The position numbers and the translations under genes were made by a program. DNA of 64,000 nt from Halobacillus andaensis (GTDB lineage: Bacteria; Bacillota; Bacilli; Bacillales; Halobacillaceae): the NCBI RefSeq assembly GCF_014636475.1, contig NZ_BMEL01000004.1, positions 62,001-126,000 of the forward strand, read 5' to 3'. The notes below the pieces were generated by a model that did not search any database, was not told the origin of the DNA, and saw only the letters and a list, made by a program, of their open reading frames with translations. The first letter of the stretch is position 1. Each line of letters opens with the position of its first letter. This document shows, in pieces, positions 34,564-42,378 of the stretch.

Positions 34564-35072
34564 CGTAATCCCACCTTTACTCTCGGATGTTTTTGTTTAT
34601 TTTGTTCATAAACTGAGAAATTATGAATGCTTTCAAGATATTTTTGGAAGAGATAATATTAGATCAAAGACCTAAAAAAGCTGCCCCTGAAAAAGAACAG
34701 CGGGTAAATTTTTTTGCTGGTTGGAAGTGGTGAGGACTTTGTAAAGGCAAGTTTATTACCAGGGAAGTTGTCCATGGGTTTGAGGATGTCTCTCAAAGCA
34801 TAAACCAATATGTTTATACGAAAATATTCCCATACTGCCCCTGATGGGCATACACCAGTTATGGCTGCGATAGCAGCATTAGGGATTGATTTAGGACTCG
34901 TAGAATACTACTATGGTGGAAGAAGAGGAGCTCAATCATTCAGTTGGTTATACAATACCACCCTCAGCTAAAAGTGGCTCAGAATCAGCGGACTTAGTAA
35001 AAAGTTTGGTACATAAGCAAGGTGAAGGAGCCCCTTATCATTTTTGTAAATTGAATGGAGTTTTCAGCAGGT
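34564..35072. other. Intergenic region with gene fragments
   Basis: A 509-base gap after the germination operon promoter. It contains a short open frame at 34810-34971 and other discontinuous coding-like pieces, but I cannot place them in a family. The most coherent piece reads KYSHTAPDGHTPVMAAIAAL and ALGIDLGLVEYYYGGRRG. A preceding frame (HGFEDVSQSINQYVYTKIF) is adjacent but out of phase. This may be the remains of one broken gene. Confidence 0.35.
34810..34971 (+). CDS. Unrecognised 53-residue frame, possible fragment
   Basis: Open frame from ATG 34810 without a ribosome site. It contains SHTAPDGHTPVMAAIAALG and GGRRGAQSFSWLYNTTLS. It has the look of a coding sequence (histidine/glycine-rich loop then a helix), but I cannot name the family, and it may be a fragment of a longer, broken gene. 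Confidence 0.2.
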   Translation: MFIRKYSHTAPDGHTPVMAAIAALGIDLGLVEYYYGGRRGAQSFSWLYNTTLS

Positions 35073-35438
35073 ATGATACAAGCCTTAAGAAACAGTTATT
35101 ACATGCGTGCGTTTGCATTTCTGATTTTAGCGGTCATAATGAGTGGAGGATTTTCCTTAATAGAAAGTGATCTTATATTTTATATATTTCTCCTGGTTAT
35201 TTTAATTTTAACGGTATTCATCGGTTTTTTTATAGAACTACCTCTCATTAGAGCATTTTCATTAACTAGTCTTTCAGTAGTCATTGCTGTGAGTATTGAT
35301 CTGATACTAACGGAAACCATTTTAAGCTGGTATGACAACTCACATATTTTGTTTATTGGGTTGATCTTTTTCATAGCATCGTGGCTCGACAAGAAATTTG
35401 GTTCTATGGAAGATTCAGAGGCTTCCCCGCAATCTTAA
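35073..35438 (+). CDS. Small multi-helix membrane protein
   Basis: About 121 residues from ATG 35073 (weak AGCAGG site; an in-frame ATG at 35055 is the alternative). Four helices are evident: FLILAVIMSGGFSL, FYIFLLVILILTVFIGFF, FSLTSLSVVIAVSIDLIL and HILFIGLIFFIASWLD. Only the C-terminus is charged. No family recognised. It is the first of three small membrane genes on this strand. Confidence 0.5.
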   Translation: MIQALRNSYYMRAFAFLILAVIMSGGFSLIESDLIFYIFLLVILILTVFIGFFIELPLIRAFSLTSLSVVIAVSIDLILTETILSWYDNSHILFIGLIFFIASWLDKKFGSMEDSEASPQS

Positions 35439-35575
35439 TGTAATCCCTGCTGGTCATTATGTAGAAAAAGAGAATGCCGTTCTCTTTTTAAGAGGTGATT
35501 TTTTGCTTAATCATATCGTGCAGTTCATGCGAAATCATGGATATGTTCGAGTCTTTACTATAGTGAGGGATTACA

Positions 35576-35845
35576 ATGATTTATTTCAAGTTTATATTGT
35601 ATCAAATGATCATCATATGTTTAACAATGGCGTTAAGTGTCTATTTCAACATGACTATTGATGGATGGGGCTCGAATGTACTGAGCGGGATTCTATTTAT
35701 TGCTATGTTCAGCTCTGTTGTCTATCTTCATTATCGAAAAAGATTCGAGCACTTACGACTGAAAATCCTGTCTTTTGTCCTGGCAACTTTACTCGCAGGG
35801 ATCATTATAGTGCTGGGCGCAATTTTCCTGCGAGTTCTTGCGTAA
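35576..35845 (+). CDS. Small three-helix membrane protein, 89 residues
   Basis: ATG 35576 follows GTGAGGG. Helices MIIICLTMALSVYFNM, LSGILFIAMFSSVVYL and FVLATLLAGIIIVLGAIF. A basic loop (YRKRFEHLRLK) lies between the second and third. A frame overlapping its start from 35398 in another phase is a shadow. No family recognised. Confidence 0.5.
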   Translation: MIYFKFILYQMIIICLTMALSVYFNMTIDGWGSNVLSGILFIAMFSSVVYLHYRKRFEHLRLKILSFVLATLLAGIIIVLGAIFLRVLA

Positions 35846-35888
35846 TAGGTGAATCTGTCAAATAGTACTTTGTAACAAAGGGGGGGTT

Positions 35889-36173
35889 ATGATGGGTGAA
35901 CTTGAAATAAGTATGGCGGTCACCATTACTCTGATGGTCTTCACCTGTTCTGGAATCGTCCTGTATGACAAGTTTTTTAATAGAATCAAAGTAGATAAAT
36001 GGATTTACATAACGATGTTCTCAGCTTCCGTTATATTGGGATTGAGCTTTGCGGTTTATACAGATATGGGGTACCTGGAGGCTCTGATTATAGTTGCTTC
36101 GTTTAGTGTTTTATCCATGGGGCAATACAAACTTTTCACCAGGATGAATCGTAAGTTGCACAAGAAAGAATAA
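35889..36173 (+). CDS. Small membrane protein, 94 residues
   Basis: Two adjacent ATG codons (35889, 35892) behind a strong AAAGGGGGGG site; the second has the better spacing. Helices MAVTITLMVFTCSGIVLY, ITMFSASVILGLSFAVY and ALIIVASFSVLSMG. It ends with a basic RKLHKKE tail. Like its two neighbours, not assignable. A GC-rich hairpin follows. Confidence 0.6.
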   Translation: MMGELEISMAVTITLMVFTCSGIVLYDKFFNRIKVDKWIYITMFSASVILGLSFAVYTDMGYLEALIIVASFSVLSMGQYKLFTRMNRKLHKKE

Positions 36174-36188
36174 AAAATTGTACAAGAA

Positions 36189-36222
36189 CCCCCCCTTCTT
36201 CAATATATCAAAGAAAGGGGGG
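36189..36222 (+). terminator. GC-rich hairpin after small membrane genes
   Basis: CCCCCCTTCTT / AAGAAAGGGGGG stem, loop about ten bases; no strong T-run on either strand. Confidence 0.5.
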
Positions 36223-36272
36223 ACATTAAGATCAGCTTTTGATTTATAACGTCCTACCGTAACGTATAAACA

Positions 36273-37130
36273 TTAATGGAACGGCATTAATGCTCGTTCA
36301 GCGTCTGCCGGACCATCATAAGCAAGAGCATCATAAACAAAAGCATAGGATAATGGATCATATACAATTCCCTGATGACCAATTTTGTTCAATGGATAAT
36401 GGTCTTGTATAGTAATGTTCGATATTTGCTTCTTTGGTCCTTCGAGAAAGGCTGAGGTATAGGGGATGACCACTTGATCAGTTTCTGTAGTTAAAACAGT
36501 ATAAGAAACGTTTCCTCTGGTTTCTTCTCCACTGTTTAGATTTTCAAGAAATTCCGATCCTGCTAGTTGCTGCTGGCAGGCTATACAGGAAGTGATATCA
36601 GCCAGCTCCGGGTTTAGTCGTTCGAAACCAAAGAATCCCTTTGTTCCATGGTTAGAAGGCACAAAAGCAATTAAGTTGTCTACATACTTGTCCCCGCCTA
36701 AAAACTTGAGATAGTATCTTGGCATCATTCCCCCCTGGCTATGCCCTATAATATCTACTTTATCTGCACCAGTGAGTTGAAGAACATTCTCAACAAAATG
36801 TTCCAATTCTTGAGCGGATTCTTCAATAGGACCTGTAGAAGCCCCGGCGTGAGTAAACCCGTAATTTAATGCATAGACACAGTAACCTTTACTTGTAAGG
36901 GCAGGGGACAGCTCCATCCAGTTTTGTGCACTGCGCTCAAATGTACCGGGAACAAGAATGACCGGGTTGGGTTTATCGTCAGACGGTTCACAACTCGAAT
37001 CATTAGCTCCAGGCGGCGGGGTGCCTTGCTCCAGTAAAAAACCTTCCTCACTTTCAGCGTGCGATGGATTCGGGACGATGAAAAAGAAAACGATGAACAA
37101 ACTAAACATGTAAAAGGAATGCTTTTTCAA
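36273..37130 (-). CDS. Secreted lipase, alpha/beta-hydrolase
   Basis: A 285-residue secreted esterase/lipase. The Sec signal peptide MKKHSFYMFSLFIVFFFIVP ends near SHA (residue about 25). The oxyanion strand PVILVPGTFERSAQNW, the nucleophile elbow GHSQGGMMPRYYLKFLGG and NHGT are those of actinobacterial-type secreted lipases. A candidate acid residue is in TETDQVVIP, and the catalytic histidine in IGHQG. Six cysteines (pairs such as CIAC) suggest disulfides outside the cell. Family transfer from actinobacteria is possible but untested. The leader holds a terminator-like hairpin. Confidence 0.85.
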   Translation of the reverse strand: MKKHSFYMFSLFIVFFFIVPNPSHAESEEGFLLEQGTPPPGANDSSCEPSDDKPNPVILVPGTFERSAQNWMELSPALTSKGYCVYALNYGFTHAGASTGPIEESAQELEHFVENVLQLTGADKVDIIGHSQGGMMPRYYLKFLGGDKYVDNLIAFVPSNHGTKGFFGFERLNPELADITSCIACQQQLAGSEFLENLNSGEETRGNVSYTVLTTETDQVVIPYTSAFLEGPKKQISNITIQDHYPLNKIGHQGIVYDPLSYAFVYDALAYDGPADAERALMPFH

Positions 37131-37182
37131 ATGAACTCTCCTCTCTCAGAAAATGAATGATAGTTCAGGGAGTATATAAAAA

Positions 37183-37230
37183 GAGTTCACCCAAAAAGTC
37201 TGCTTTTGCAGTATTATTTCTGAGTGAACC
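37183..37230 (-). promoter_or_regulatory. Terminator-like leader of lipase gene
   Basis: Read leftwards, GTTCACTCA and GGGTGAAC pair around an inner CTGCAAAAGCAG hairpin and are followed by CTCTTTTTAT. It sits about 55-100 bases before the lipase start with no leftward gene upstream, so it could be an attenuator. Confidence 0.4.
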
Positions 37231-37338
37231 ATCCATATCTCCGCACGAAGTATAACCTTTGTTTTTTACAATATAATAGCGCTTACATTTTTGTCAAATT
37301 ACGTTCTTTATGTGGTAAAATAATAAAGAAATTCCGAG

Positions 37339-38166
37339 ATGAAAATTAAGATAGATGGCGGTTTATTTGAGAAGGATGGACGATCGAATGAGGTGGACCT
37401 TATGTTGCCAAGTGAAGACATTTTGAAGACGTGGCGTAAGTTTGATCATTTTCCTATGGAAACTGTAAGTAAGCTGTGGGTTTATAACAAGCATAAGGCG
37501 GGCAGGCAAAGAGATATTGCTCAAATGAGAGAAGATCGGCAAAAGTACGGACTCTCAGGCAACTGCTTTGATTTGGCCATCTGGCTGCTTGACGAGTTTA
37601 AGAAAGACGGAATCAAAGCTTATCCGATCGGTCACGATATAGACGCTGAAGGTGCTCATGTTGCCGTTATAGCGGTTGATGAAACGGGAGGCCGATATTT
37701 ATGTGATTTAGGAGATCAATGGATCACTCCTATACTCATTGACAGTCATCGGCAGGATTTCAGTGAGGAGAAACTCAGTGGAGTCTTTCCAGCTGCAAAA
37801 ATACAAGTGAAACCTGGAAGGGAACATCTAGAAATCCTCTACCATCGGCCGAATGGAAAAGTTTCCAAGCAAACGTATGATACCACCCCGATCGAAGCCG
37901 AAGAATTTCGTACAGCAGCGGAAGCATCTCAAAATAGGATCAGTCCGCCTCCTTTAATAGAGTGCCGGGTAGGATATAAAGATGAGACAGCTCATTGGGA
38001 GTTCGATGATTGGGAAATCACATGGAGCACAACGGAAGGTTTAATCAAAAAAGAAAGCAATGAAACGATGAGTGAGTTAGCGGATGTGATCGAAACTACA
38101 ACCGGAATGGATAAAGGGATCGTGCAAACCGTTTTGGAGCTATATCGAAAGAGAGAGAAAGAGTAA
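37339..38166 (+). CDS. NAT/papain-like fold protein, function unknown
   Basis: A 275-residue soluble protein. A candidate catalytic triad of the arylamine N-acetyltransferase/transglutaminase type is visible: cysteine in SGNCFDLAIWLL (about residue 76), histidine in GAHVAVIAVD (about 107) and aspartate in YLCDLGDQW (about 122), in the right order and spacing (31 and about 15). The C-terminal 60 residues (KKESNETMSELADVIETTTG to KRE) are a helical extension. I do not recognise the exact family. A weak ribosome site precedes it. It stands alone with a terminator behind it. Confidence 0.65.
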   Translation: MKIKIDGGLFEKDGRSNEVDLMLPSEDILKTWRKFDHFPMETVSKLWVYNKHKAGRQRDIAQMREDRQKYGLSGNCFDLAIWLLDEFKKDGIKAYPIGHDIDAEGAHVAVIAVDETGGRYLCDLGDQWITPILIDSHRQDFSEEKLSGVFPAAKIQVKPGREHLEILYHRPNGKVSKQTYDTTPIEAEEFRTAAEASQNRISPPPLIECRVGYKDETAHWEFDDWEITWSTTEGLIKKESNETMSELADVIETTTGMDKGIVQTVLELYRKREKE

Positions 38167-38230
38167 ATGAGCATGATCATGCTTCCATTGGGTATAAATG
38201 GAATGCATGACAAGTGATGTAGGAACATGT

Positions 38231-38265
38231 CCCTCCTTGCCTTGAAAAAGTAAGGAGGGTTATTT
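38231..38265 (+). terminator. Intrinsic terminator
   Basis: CCCTCCTT / AAGGAGGG with a 13-base loop and T-rich tail, after the NAT-like gene. Confidence 0.8.
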
Positions 38266-38404
38266 TATTGCTCTGCGTATGGAGAGCAAAGGATAGCAGG
38301 AAGTTAAACATTACATTTGATAAATAAAAATAAAAGATAAATAATATATCGTATACTTACTCTCTTATAAAAGAAGGGTTAAAAAAGAGAAAGGTGATGA
38401 TGTT

Positions 38405-39445
38405 ATGAGAGCGGTACAAGTTACAGGATACGGGGATGTTGATCAGTTAGAACTAGTGGAAACCCCCATCCCTGAACCAAATGACGGGGAAGTCCTAGTA
38501 AAAGTAAAGGCATGTGCGATTAATAATACAGAGATCTGGATGAGAGAAGGAGCTTACGGCACTGGTTCTAAATCTGGATGGCGGCCCGAAGGCGTACAGT
38601 TTCCACGCACACCTGGCTCTGATATAACAGGCGAAATTGTCAAAGTCGGAAATTCGGTAGAGGAATCTATGGTAGGTAAAGATGTTGTTTTATTCCCATT
38701 TACATCTAGTGGAGAAGAAGGATCCGAACATATTTCTGAGGATATGTCTTTTATAGGCTCAGAATATGACGGGGGTTATGCTGAATATGTGGTATGGCCA
38801 GCTGAACTTTGTTTTGATATGCCTCTCTCCAGCTATTCTGAAAGTGCCGTTTTTTCCGTAAGTGGTTTAACGGCGTGGCATATGGTCGAACAAATTCAAG
38901 TTCAGCCTGGGGAAACGATTATGGTAACCGGGGCAAATGGCGGTGTTGGATCACTAAATGTCCAAATTGCATCTAAAGTCTTTGGCGCTAAGGTTATCGC
39001 GGTGATTGGTGACTTAGATAGTGAAGAAAGACTGAAGGAATTAGGAGCGACTCATGTCGTTTCCTATAAATCTGATCATCTTGCAGAAGAAATTTTAGAA
39101 GCGAACGGGGGACCCGTTGATTCTGTGCTGGATGTTGTCGGAGATGCTTTGTTTCCTGCATCTCTACAGGTATTGAAAAAGGGAGGCAAGTTCTGCATCT
39201 CAGGATCTGCTGGCGGCCAGAAGACAAATCTCGATTTTAGAACGCTGTATCTTAAACATATTACGATGTATGGATCCGTGCTCGGAACGAGGGCCGAGTT
39301 TAAAGATATGCTTCAAGCCATTTCGGAAGGGAAAATCAAGCCGGTCATTGATAAGACTTTTCCTTTGGAAAAAGCGAAAGACGCTCAAGTGTATTTTAAA
39401 AATAAAGGGAAGTTAGGAAAGATTGTATTACTGCCTGAAGAATAA
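38405..39445 (+). CDS. Zinc-type medium-chain dehydrogenase / quinone oxidoreductase
   Basis: A 346-residue enzyme of the MDR superfamily. N-terminal GroES-like domain (MRAVQVTGYGDVDQLELVE, PGSDITGEI), then a Rossmann domain with TGANGGVGSLNVQIASKVFG. A CISGSAGG loop lies near the C-terminus. Typical structural-zinc cysteines are not seen, favouring the quinone-oxidoreductase branch, which reduces quinones or enoyl groups with NADPH. The ATG has a good AAAGGTGATG site. Substrate unknown. Confidence 0.85.
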   Translation: MRAVQVTGYGDVDQLELVETPIPEPNDGEVLVKVKACAINNTEIWMREGAYGTGSKSGWRPEGVQFPRTPGSDITGEIVKVGNSVEESMVGKDVVLFPFTSSGEEGSEHISEDMSFIGSEYDGGYAEYVVWPAELCFDMPLSSYSESAVFSVSGLTAWHMVEQIQVQPGETIMVTGANGGVGSLNVQIASKVFGAKVIAVIGDLDSEERLKELGATHVVSYKSDHLAEEILEANGGPVDSVLDVVGDALFPASLQVLKKGGKFCISGSAGGQKTNLDFRTLYLKHITMYGSVLGTRAEFKDMLQAISEGKIKPVIDKTFPLEKAKDAQVYFKNKGKLGKIVLLPEE

Positions 39446-39470
39446 TTCAATTTGTTTCACTGAGGAATAT

Positions 39471-39503
39471 AAGAGCCAACTATCCAATCGGAGGTTGGCT
39501 CTT
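39471..39503 (+). terminator. Intrinsic terminator
   Basis: AAGAGCCAAC / GTTGGCTCTT perfect ten-base stem; ends the MDR gene. The tail is weakly T-rich. Confidence 0.7.
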
Positions 39504-39620
39504 ATGCTTATGATAACTACGTTCGACTTTAGCAGGATTGTAATGGAATCTCAGCTTTAAAGTATGATCAATTTTAAATTAATTTTGAAGATGTGGTTGC
39601 AACTTATCTTTTCTTTGTCT

Positions 39621-39640
39621 ATAATGAGAATCATTATCAG
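39621..39640 (+). promoter_or_regulatory. Fur box 1
   Basis: ATAATGAGAATCATTATCAG holds TGAGAATCATTATCA, the classic 7-1-7 Fur box. It is about 90 bases before the nitroreductase start. Confidence 0.8.
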
Positions 39641-39692
39641 TGAGTCTTTAAAAAAATTCCTCGATCTGGGGTTATTTTTTTTATTATTTTTA

Positions 39693-39711
39693 AATGAAAA
39701 TGATTATCATT
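39693..39711 (+). promoter_or_regulatory. Fur box 2
   Basis: AATGAAAATGATTATCATT is a second near-consensus Fur box, 20 bases before the start codon. Two sites suggest tight iron repression of the operon. Confidence 0.8.
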
Positions 39712-39730
39712 ACCATATAGGAGTGAGAAA

Positions 39731-40312
39731 ATGCTAAAAGTCGAAGAGAGTAAAGTAGTTGAAACGATAAAGAATCGACGTTCCATAAAGAAATTTAAAA
39801 GTTCGCCCATCGATAAAGAAGTCATTATCGACTTGTTAAACGATGCGGTTTGGGCTCCCAATCATGGCGTAAGGGAACCCTGGCGTTTCATGCTGTTTAT
39901 GGGTGAAGGAAAAGAAGCCATCGTTGAAGCCTTGCTAAATGAGTGTGAGCGCGGCAAATTATCGACGAAAAATCCTGATAAGCTGATTGAAAGATACCGC
40001 CACATCCCGGCTCACTTAGTCGTCGTGATGGAAGAGAGTGAAAAGAAAAAAATATGGGAAGAAGATTTTGCAGCTACAAGTGCTTTGATTCAAAACCTTC
40101 AGTTGCTTGGGTGGGAGCAAGGGATCGGAATGATATGGAAGACCAATCAGTACATAAATTCCAGTTCATTTTGTGAAGATATCGGGGTGAAAGAAGGGGA
40201 AAAAATCGTTGGGATTATCCATATGGGGTATCCAGAAGAAATCCCTAAAGCCCAGCAAAGAACAAAAGCGGAAGAAAAAATAACAGTAATCGACAAAAAG
40301 GAGAGGTTATAA
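39731..40312 (+). CDS. Nitroreductase family protein (YfhC-like)
   Basis: Flavin-dependent oxidoreductase of 193 residues. The start IKNRRSIKKFKSSPIDKE and AVWAPNHGVREPWRFM are the FMN-binding nitroreductase signatures. It is the first gene of a Fur-box-controlled siderophore-uptake operon and starts one base before the binding-protein gene's own context (stop and next ATG separated by one base). B. subtilis has a similar gene, yfhC, near yfiYZ-yfhA. A role in reducing ferric-siderophore or a flavin for iron release is possible (inference). Confidence 0.82.
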   Translation: MLKVEESKVVETIKNRRSIKKFKSSPIDKEVIIDLLNDAVWAPNHGVREPWRFMLFMGEGKEAIVEALLNECERGKLSTKNPDKLIERYRHIPAHLVVVMEESEKKKIWEEDFAATSALIQNLQLLGWEQGIGMIWKTNQYINSSSFCEDIGVKEGEKIVGIIHMGYPEEIPKAQQRTKAEEKITVIDKKERL

Positions 40313-40313
40313 A

Positions 40314-41288
40314 ATGAAAAATAAATGGGGAATCGGGAGTTTGCTCGTATTATCGTTCGTATTATCGGCATGTGGCAGCTCTTCAGATGAAACGTCAGGA
40401 GACTCTGAAAATCAATCCAATGATTCAGAAACTCGTGAAGTGGAGCATGCGATGGGAACGGCAGAAATTGAAGGGGACCCAGAACGTGTCGTTTCACTCT
40501 TTCAAGGAGCCAATGATGCAGCCGTGGCTTTAGATGTGGAGCCTGTTGCCATTGTAGAATCCTGGGTGGAGCAGCCTGTCTATAAATATTTGCGCGATGA
40601 TCTTGAGGGTGTAGATCAAGTAGGGGAAGAAACACAGCCTAATTTAGAAGAAGTAGCTAAGCAGCAGCCGGATGTTATTTTTGCCAATAAAGACCGGCAT
40701 GAGGATATTTATGATGAGCTTTCACAAATTGCCCCTACGGTCATGATTGATGAGATCTATGGATGGAAAGATACCGTGGATCTCATGGGACAGTCCCTGG
40801 ATCAAGAAGAAGAGTCCGAAGAGTTACTTGATGAATGGGATGAGAGAGTGGCAGACTTTAAATCTCAAATGGAAGAGGAAGGTCATTTTCCTGTCGAAGC
40901 AGCCATTACGAATTTCCGTGCGGATCATGCCCGAATCTTTTATACAGGGTTCGGTGGCGGAATTTTAAATGAATTGGGCTTTGATCGTCCTGATAATCAT
41001 AAAGAGGATACGTGGGGAGTGAAGTTAACATCTAAAGAAAGCATTCCTGAAATGAATGCGGACGTCATCTTTAACTTTAACTCTGGAACAGAGAAGGACG
41101 AAATTCAGCAGACCTATGAAGAATGGACAGGTCACCCTCTTTGGCAGGAGCTTGATGCTGTGCAGGATGATAATGTGCACAATGTAGATGAAGTGACGTG
41201 GAACAGCGCAGGAGGCTATTTAGCTGCGAACCATATGCTGGATGACTTGTACGAGATTTATGATTTAGAAGATGAAAATAACGAATAG
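40314..41288 (+). CDS. Siderophore-binding lipoprotein (FecB/FhuD-like)
   Basis: A 324-residue ABC substrate-binding protein with an LSACGSS lipobox (residues about 18-21) and a serine/asparagine/aspartate-rich linker. The mature part has HAMGTAEIEGDPERVVSL and DVIFANKDRHEDIYDELS, typical of the ferric siderophore-binding family. It captures an iron complex outside the membrane for the two FecCD-type permeases that follow. Closest in pattern to YfiY of B. subtilis. A hairpin follows the stop codon. Confidence 0.88.
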   Translation: MKNKWGIGSLLVLSFVLSACGSSSDETSGDSENQSNDSETREVEHAMGTAEIEGDPERVVSLFQGANDAAVALDVEPVAIVESWVEQPVYKYLRDDLEGVDQVGEETQPNLEEVAKQQPDVIFANKDRHEDIYDELSQIAPTVMIDEIYGWKDTVDLMGQSLDQEEESEELLDEWDERVADFKSQMEEEGHFPVEAAITNFRADHARIFYTGFGGGILNELGFDRPDNHKEDTWGVKLTSKESIPEMNADVIFNFNSGTEKDEIQQTYEEWTGHPLWQELDAVQDDNVHNVDEVTWNSAGGYLAANHMLDDLYEIYDLEDENNE

Positions 41289-41313
41289 AAGGAGAGGGGA
41301 GTCTCTCTTCTTC
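41288..41313 (+). other. mRNA stem-loop after binding-protein gene
   Basis: GAAGGAGAG-GGGAGT-CTCTCTTCTTC between binding protein and permease genes, as also seen in the sugar operon at 22.9 kb. Confidence 0.5.
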
Positions 41314-41339
41314 TGTCTGTCAAAGGATAACGGCTGATT

Positions 41340-42353
41340 ATGTCTTATTTATTAAAAACAAAGCTTTCAAAAATCATAGGGGCTGCCGTCACTGTACTAC
41401 TCTTTTTATTTGCCTTTTTATCAAGCTTATATTTTGGTCAGACAGCCATTGTAGTAGAGGATATTGTGCAGGCATTTACTCGTTTTAATACGTCGTCCAT
41501 TAACCAGGTGGTTGTTTTGGAGGAGCGGCTGCCCCGGGCAGTGTTAGGCAGTGTCATTGGTGCCAGCCTGGCAATCGCAGGAGCCTTAATGCAAGCTTTA
41601 ACAGGGAATCCCCTCGCTTCTCCAAGTATTTTCGGAATCAATGCAGGCGCCTTGTTTTTCGTCGTTTTATCGATTACTCTGTTTTCATTTTCTTCGCTTG
41701 TTCAGATTATGTGGCTGGCGCTGTTAGGTGCAGCTGTGGCAGGGTTATTGGTATTTTTGCTTGGTTCGATTGGAAGAGATGGGATGACGCCGATCAAAGT
41801 TGTCTTAGCAGGATCGGCCATCAGTGCTTTGTTTTTATCCATGACTCAGGCCATGCTTGTGTTAGATGAGAATGGGCTGCAGCAAGTCCTGTTCTGGTTG
41901 ACTGGTTCGATCAGCGGCAGGTCTCTGGGTATGCTTTATCCTATCTTGCCTTTTATTGTGATAGCCGCTGCCGGGGCTATGTTTATGGGAAATGCGTTAA
42001 ATGTGTTTGCGACTGGAGAAGATGTGGCTAAGAACCTTGGACAGAAAACGACCCTGTTTAAAATAGGGATAGGTCTCATTGTCATTATTCTAGCAGGGAG
42101 TTCTGTGTCGATCGCCGGTGCAATTGGTTTTATTGGATTAGTCGTTCCCCATATCACAAGGGGAATGTTCGGACCAGATTATCGATGGGTGATCCCTTTA
42201 AGTGCGGTGTTGGGAGCATCCTTACTCGTTAGCGCGGATGTGTTAGCCAGGCTGCTTATTATGCCTCAGGAAATACCTGTAGGGATTATGACCGCATTGA
42301 TTGGCACCCCGTTTTTTATTTATATCGCCCGGTATGGTTTAACTAAGAGGTAA
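41340..42353 (+). CDS. FecCD-family siderophore permease 1
   Basis: A 337-residue permease with about nine to ten helices. The motif LEERLPRAVLGSVIGASLAI and NPLASPSIFGINAGA, and GFIGLVVPHITRGMFGPDYR near the end, are hallmarks of FecCD/BtuC. It pairs with the next gene to form the channel. It resembles YfiZ. No ATPase gene is in the operon. Confidence 0.9.
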   Translation: MSYLLKTKLSKIIGAAVTVLLFLFAFLSSLYFGQTAIVVEDIVQAFTRFNTSSINQVVVLEERLPRAVLGSVIGASLAIAGALMQALTGNPLASPSIFGINAGALFFVVLSITLFSFSSLVQIMWLALLGAAVAGLLVFLLGSIGRDGMTPIKVVLAGSAISALFLSMTQAMLVLDENGLQQVLFWLTGSISGRSLGMLYPILPFIVIAAAGAMFMGNALNVFATGEDVAKNLGQKTTLFKIGIGLIVIILAGSSVSIAGAIGFIGLVVPHITRGMFGPDYRWVIPLSAVLGASLLVSADVLARLLIMPQEIPVGIMTALIGTPFFIYIARYGLTKR

Positions 42354-42378
42354 GGGCTGTTGTGAAGGGAGTTTCAGT

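Noticed and set aside
34913-35170. 85-codon plus-strand ORF
   Set aside because: No start signal, overlaps the membrane gene starting at 35073; might be debris of a broken gene but cannot be supported.
35398-35661. 87-codon plus-strand ORF
   Set aside because: It overlaps the ends of two membrane-protein genes in another frame and has no ribosome site.
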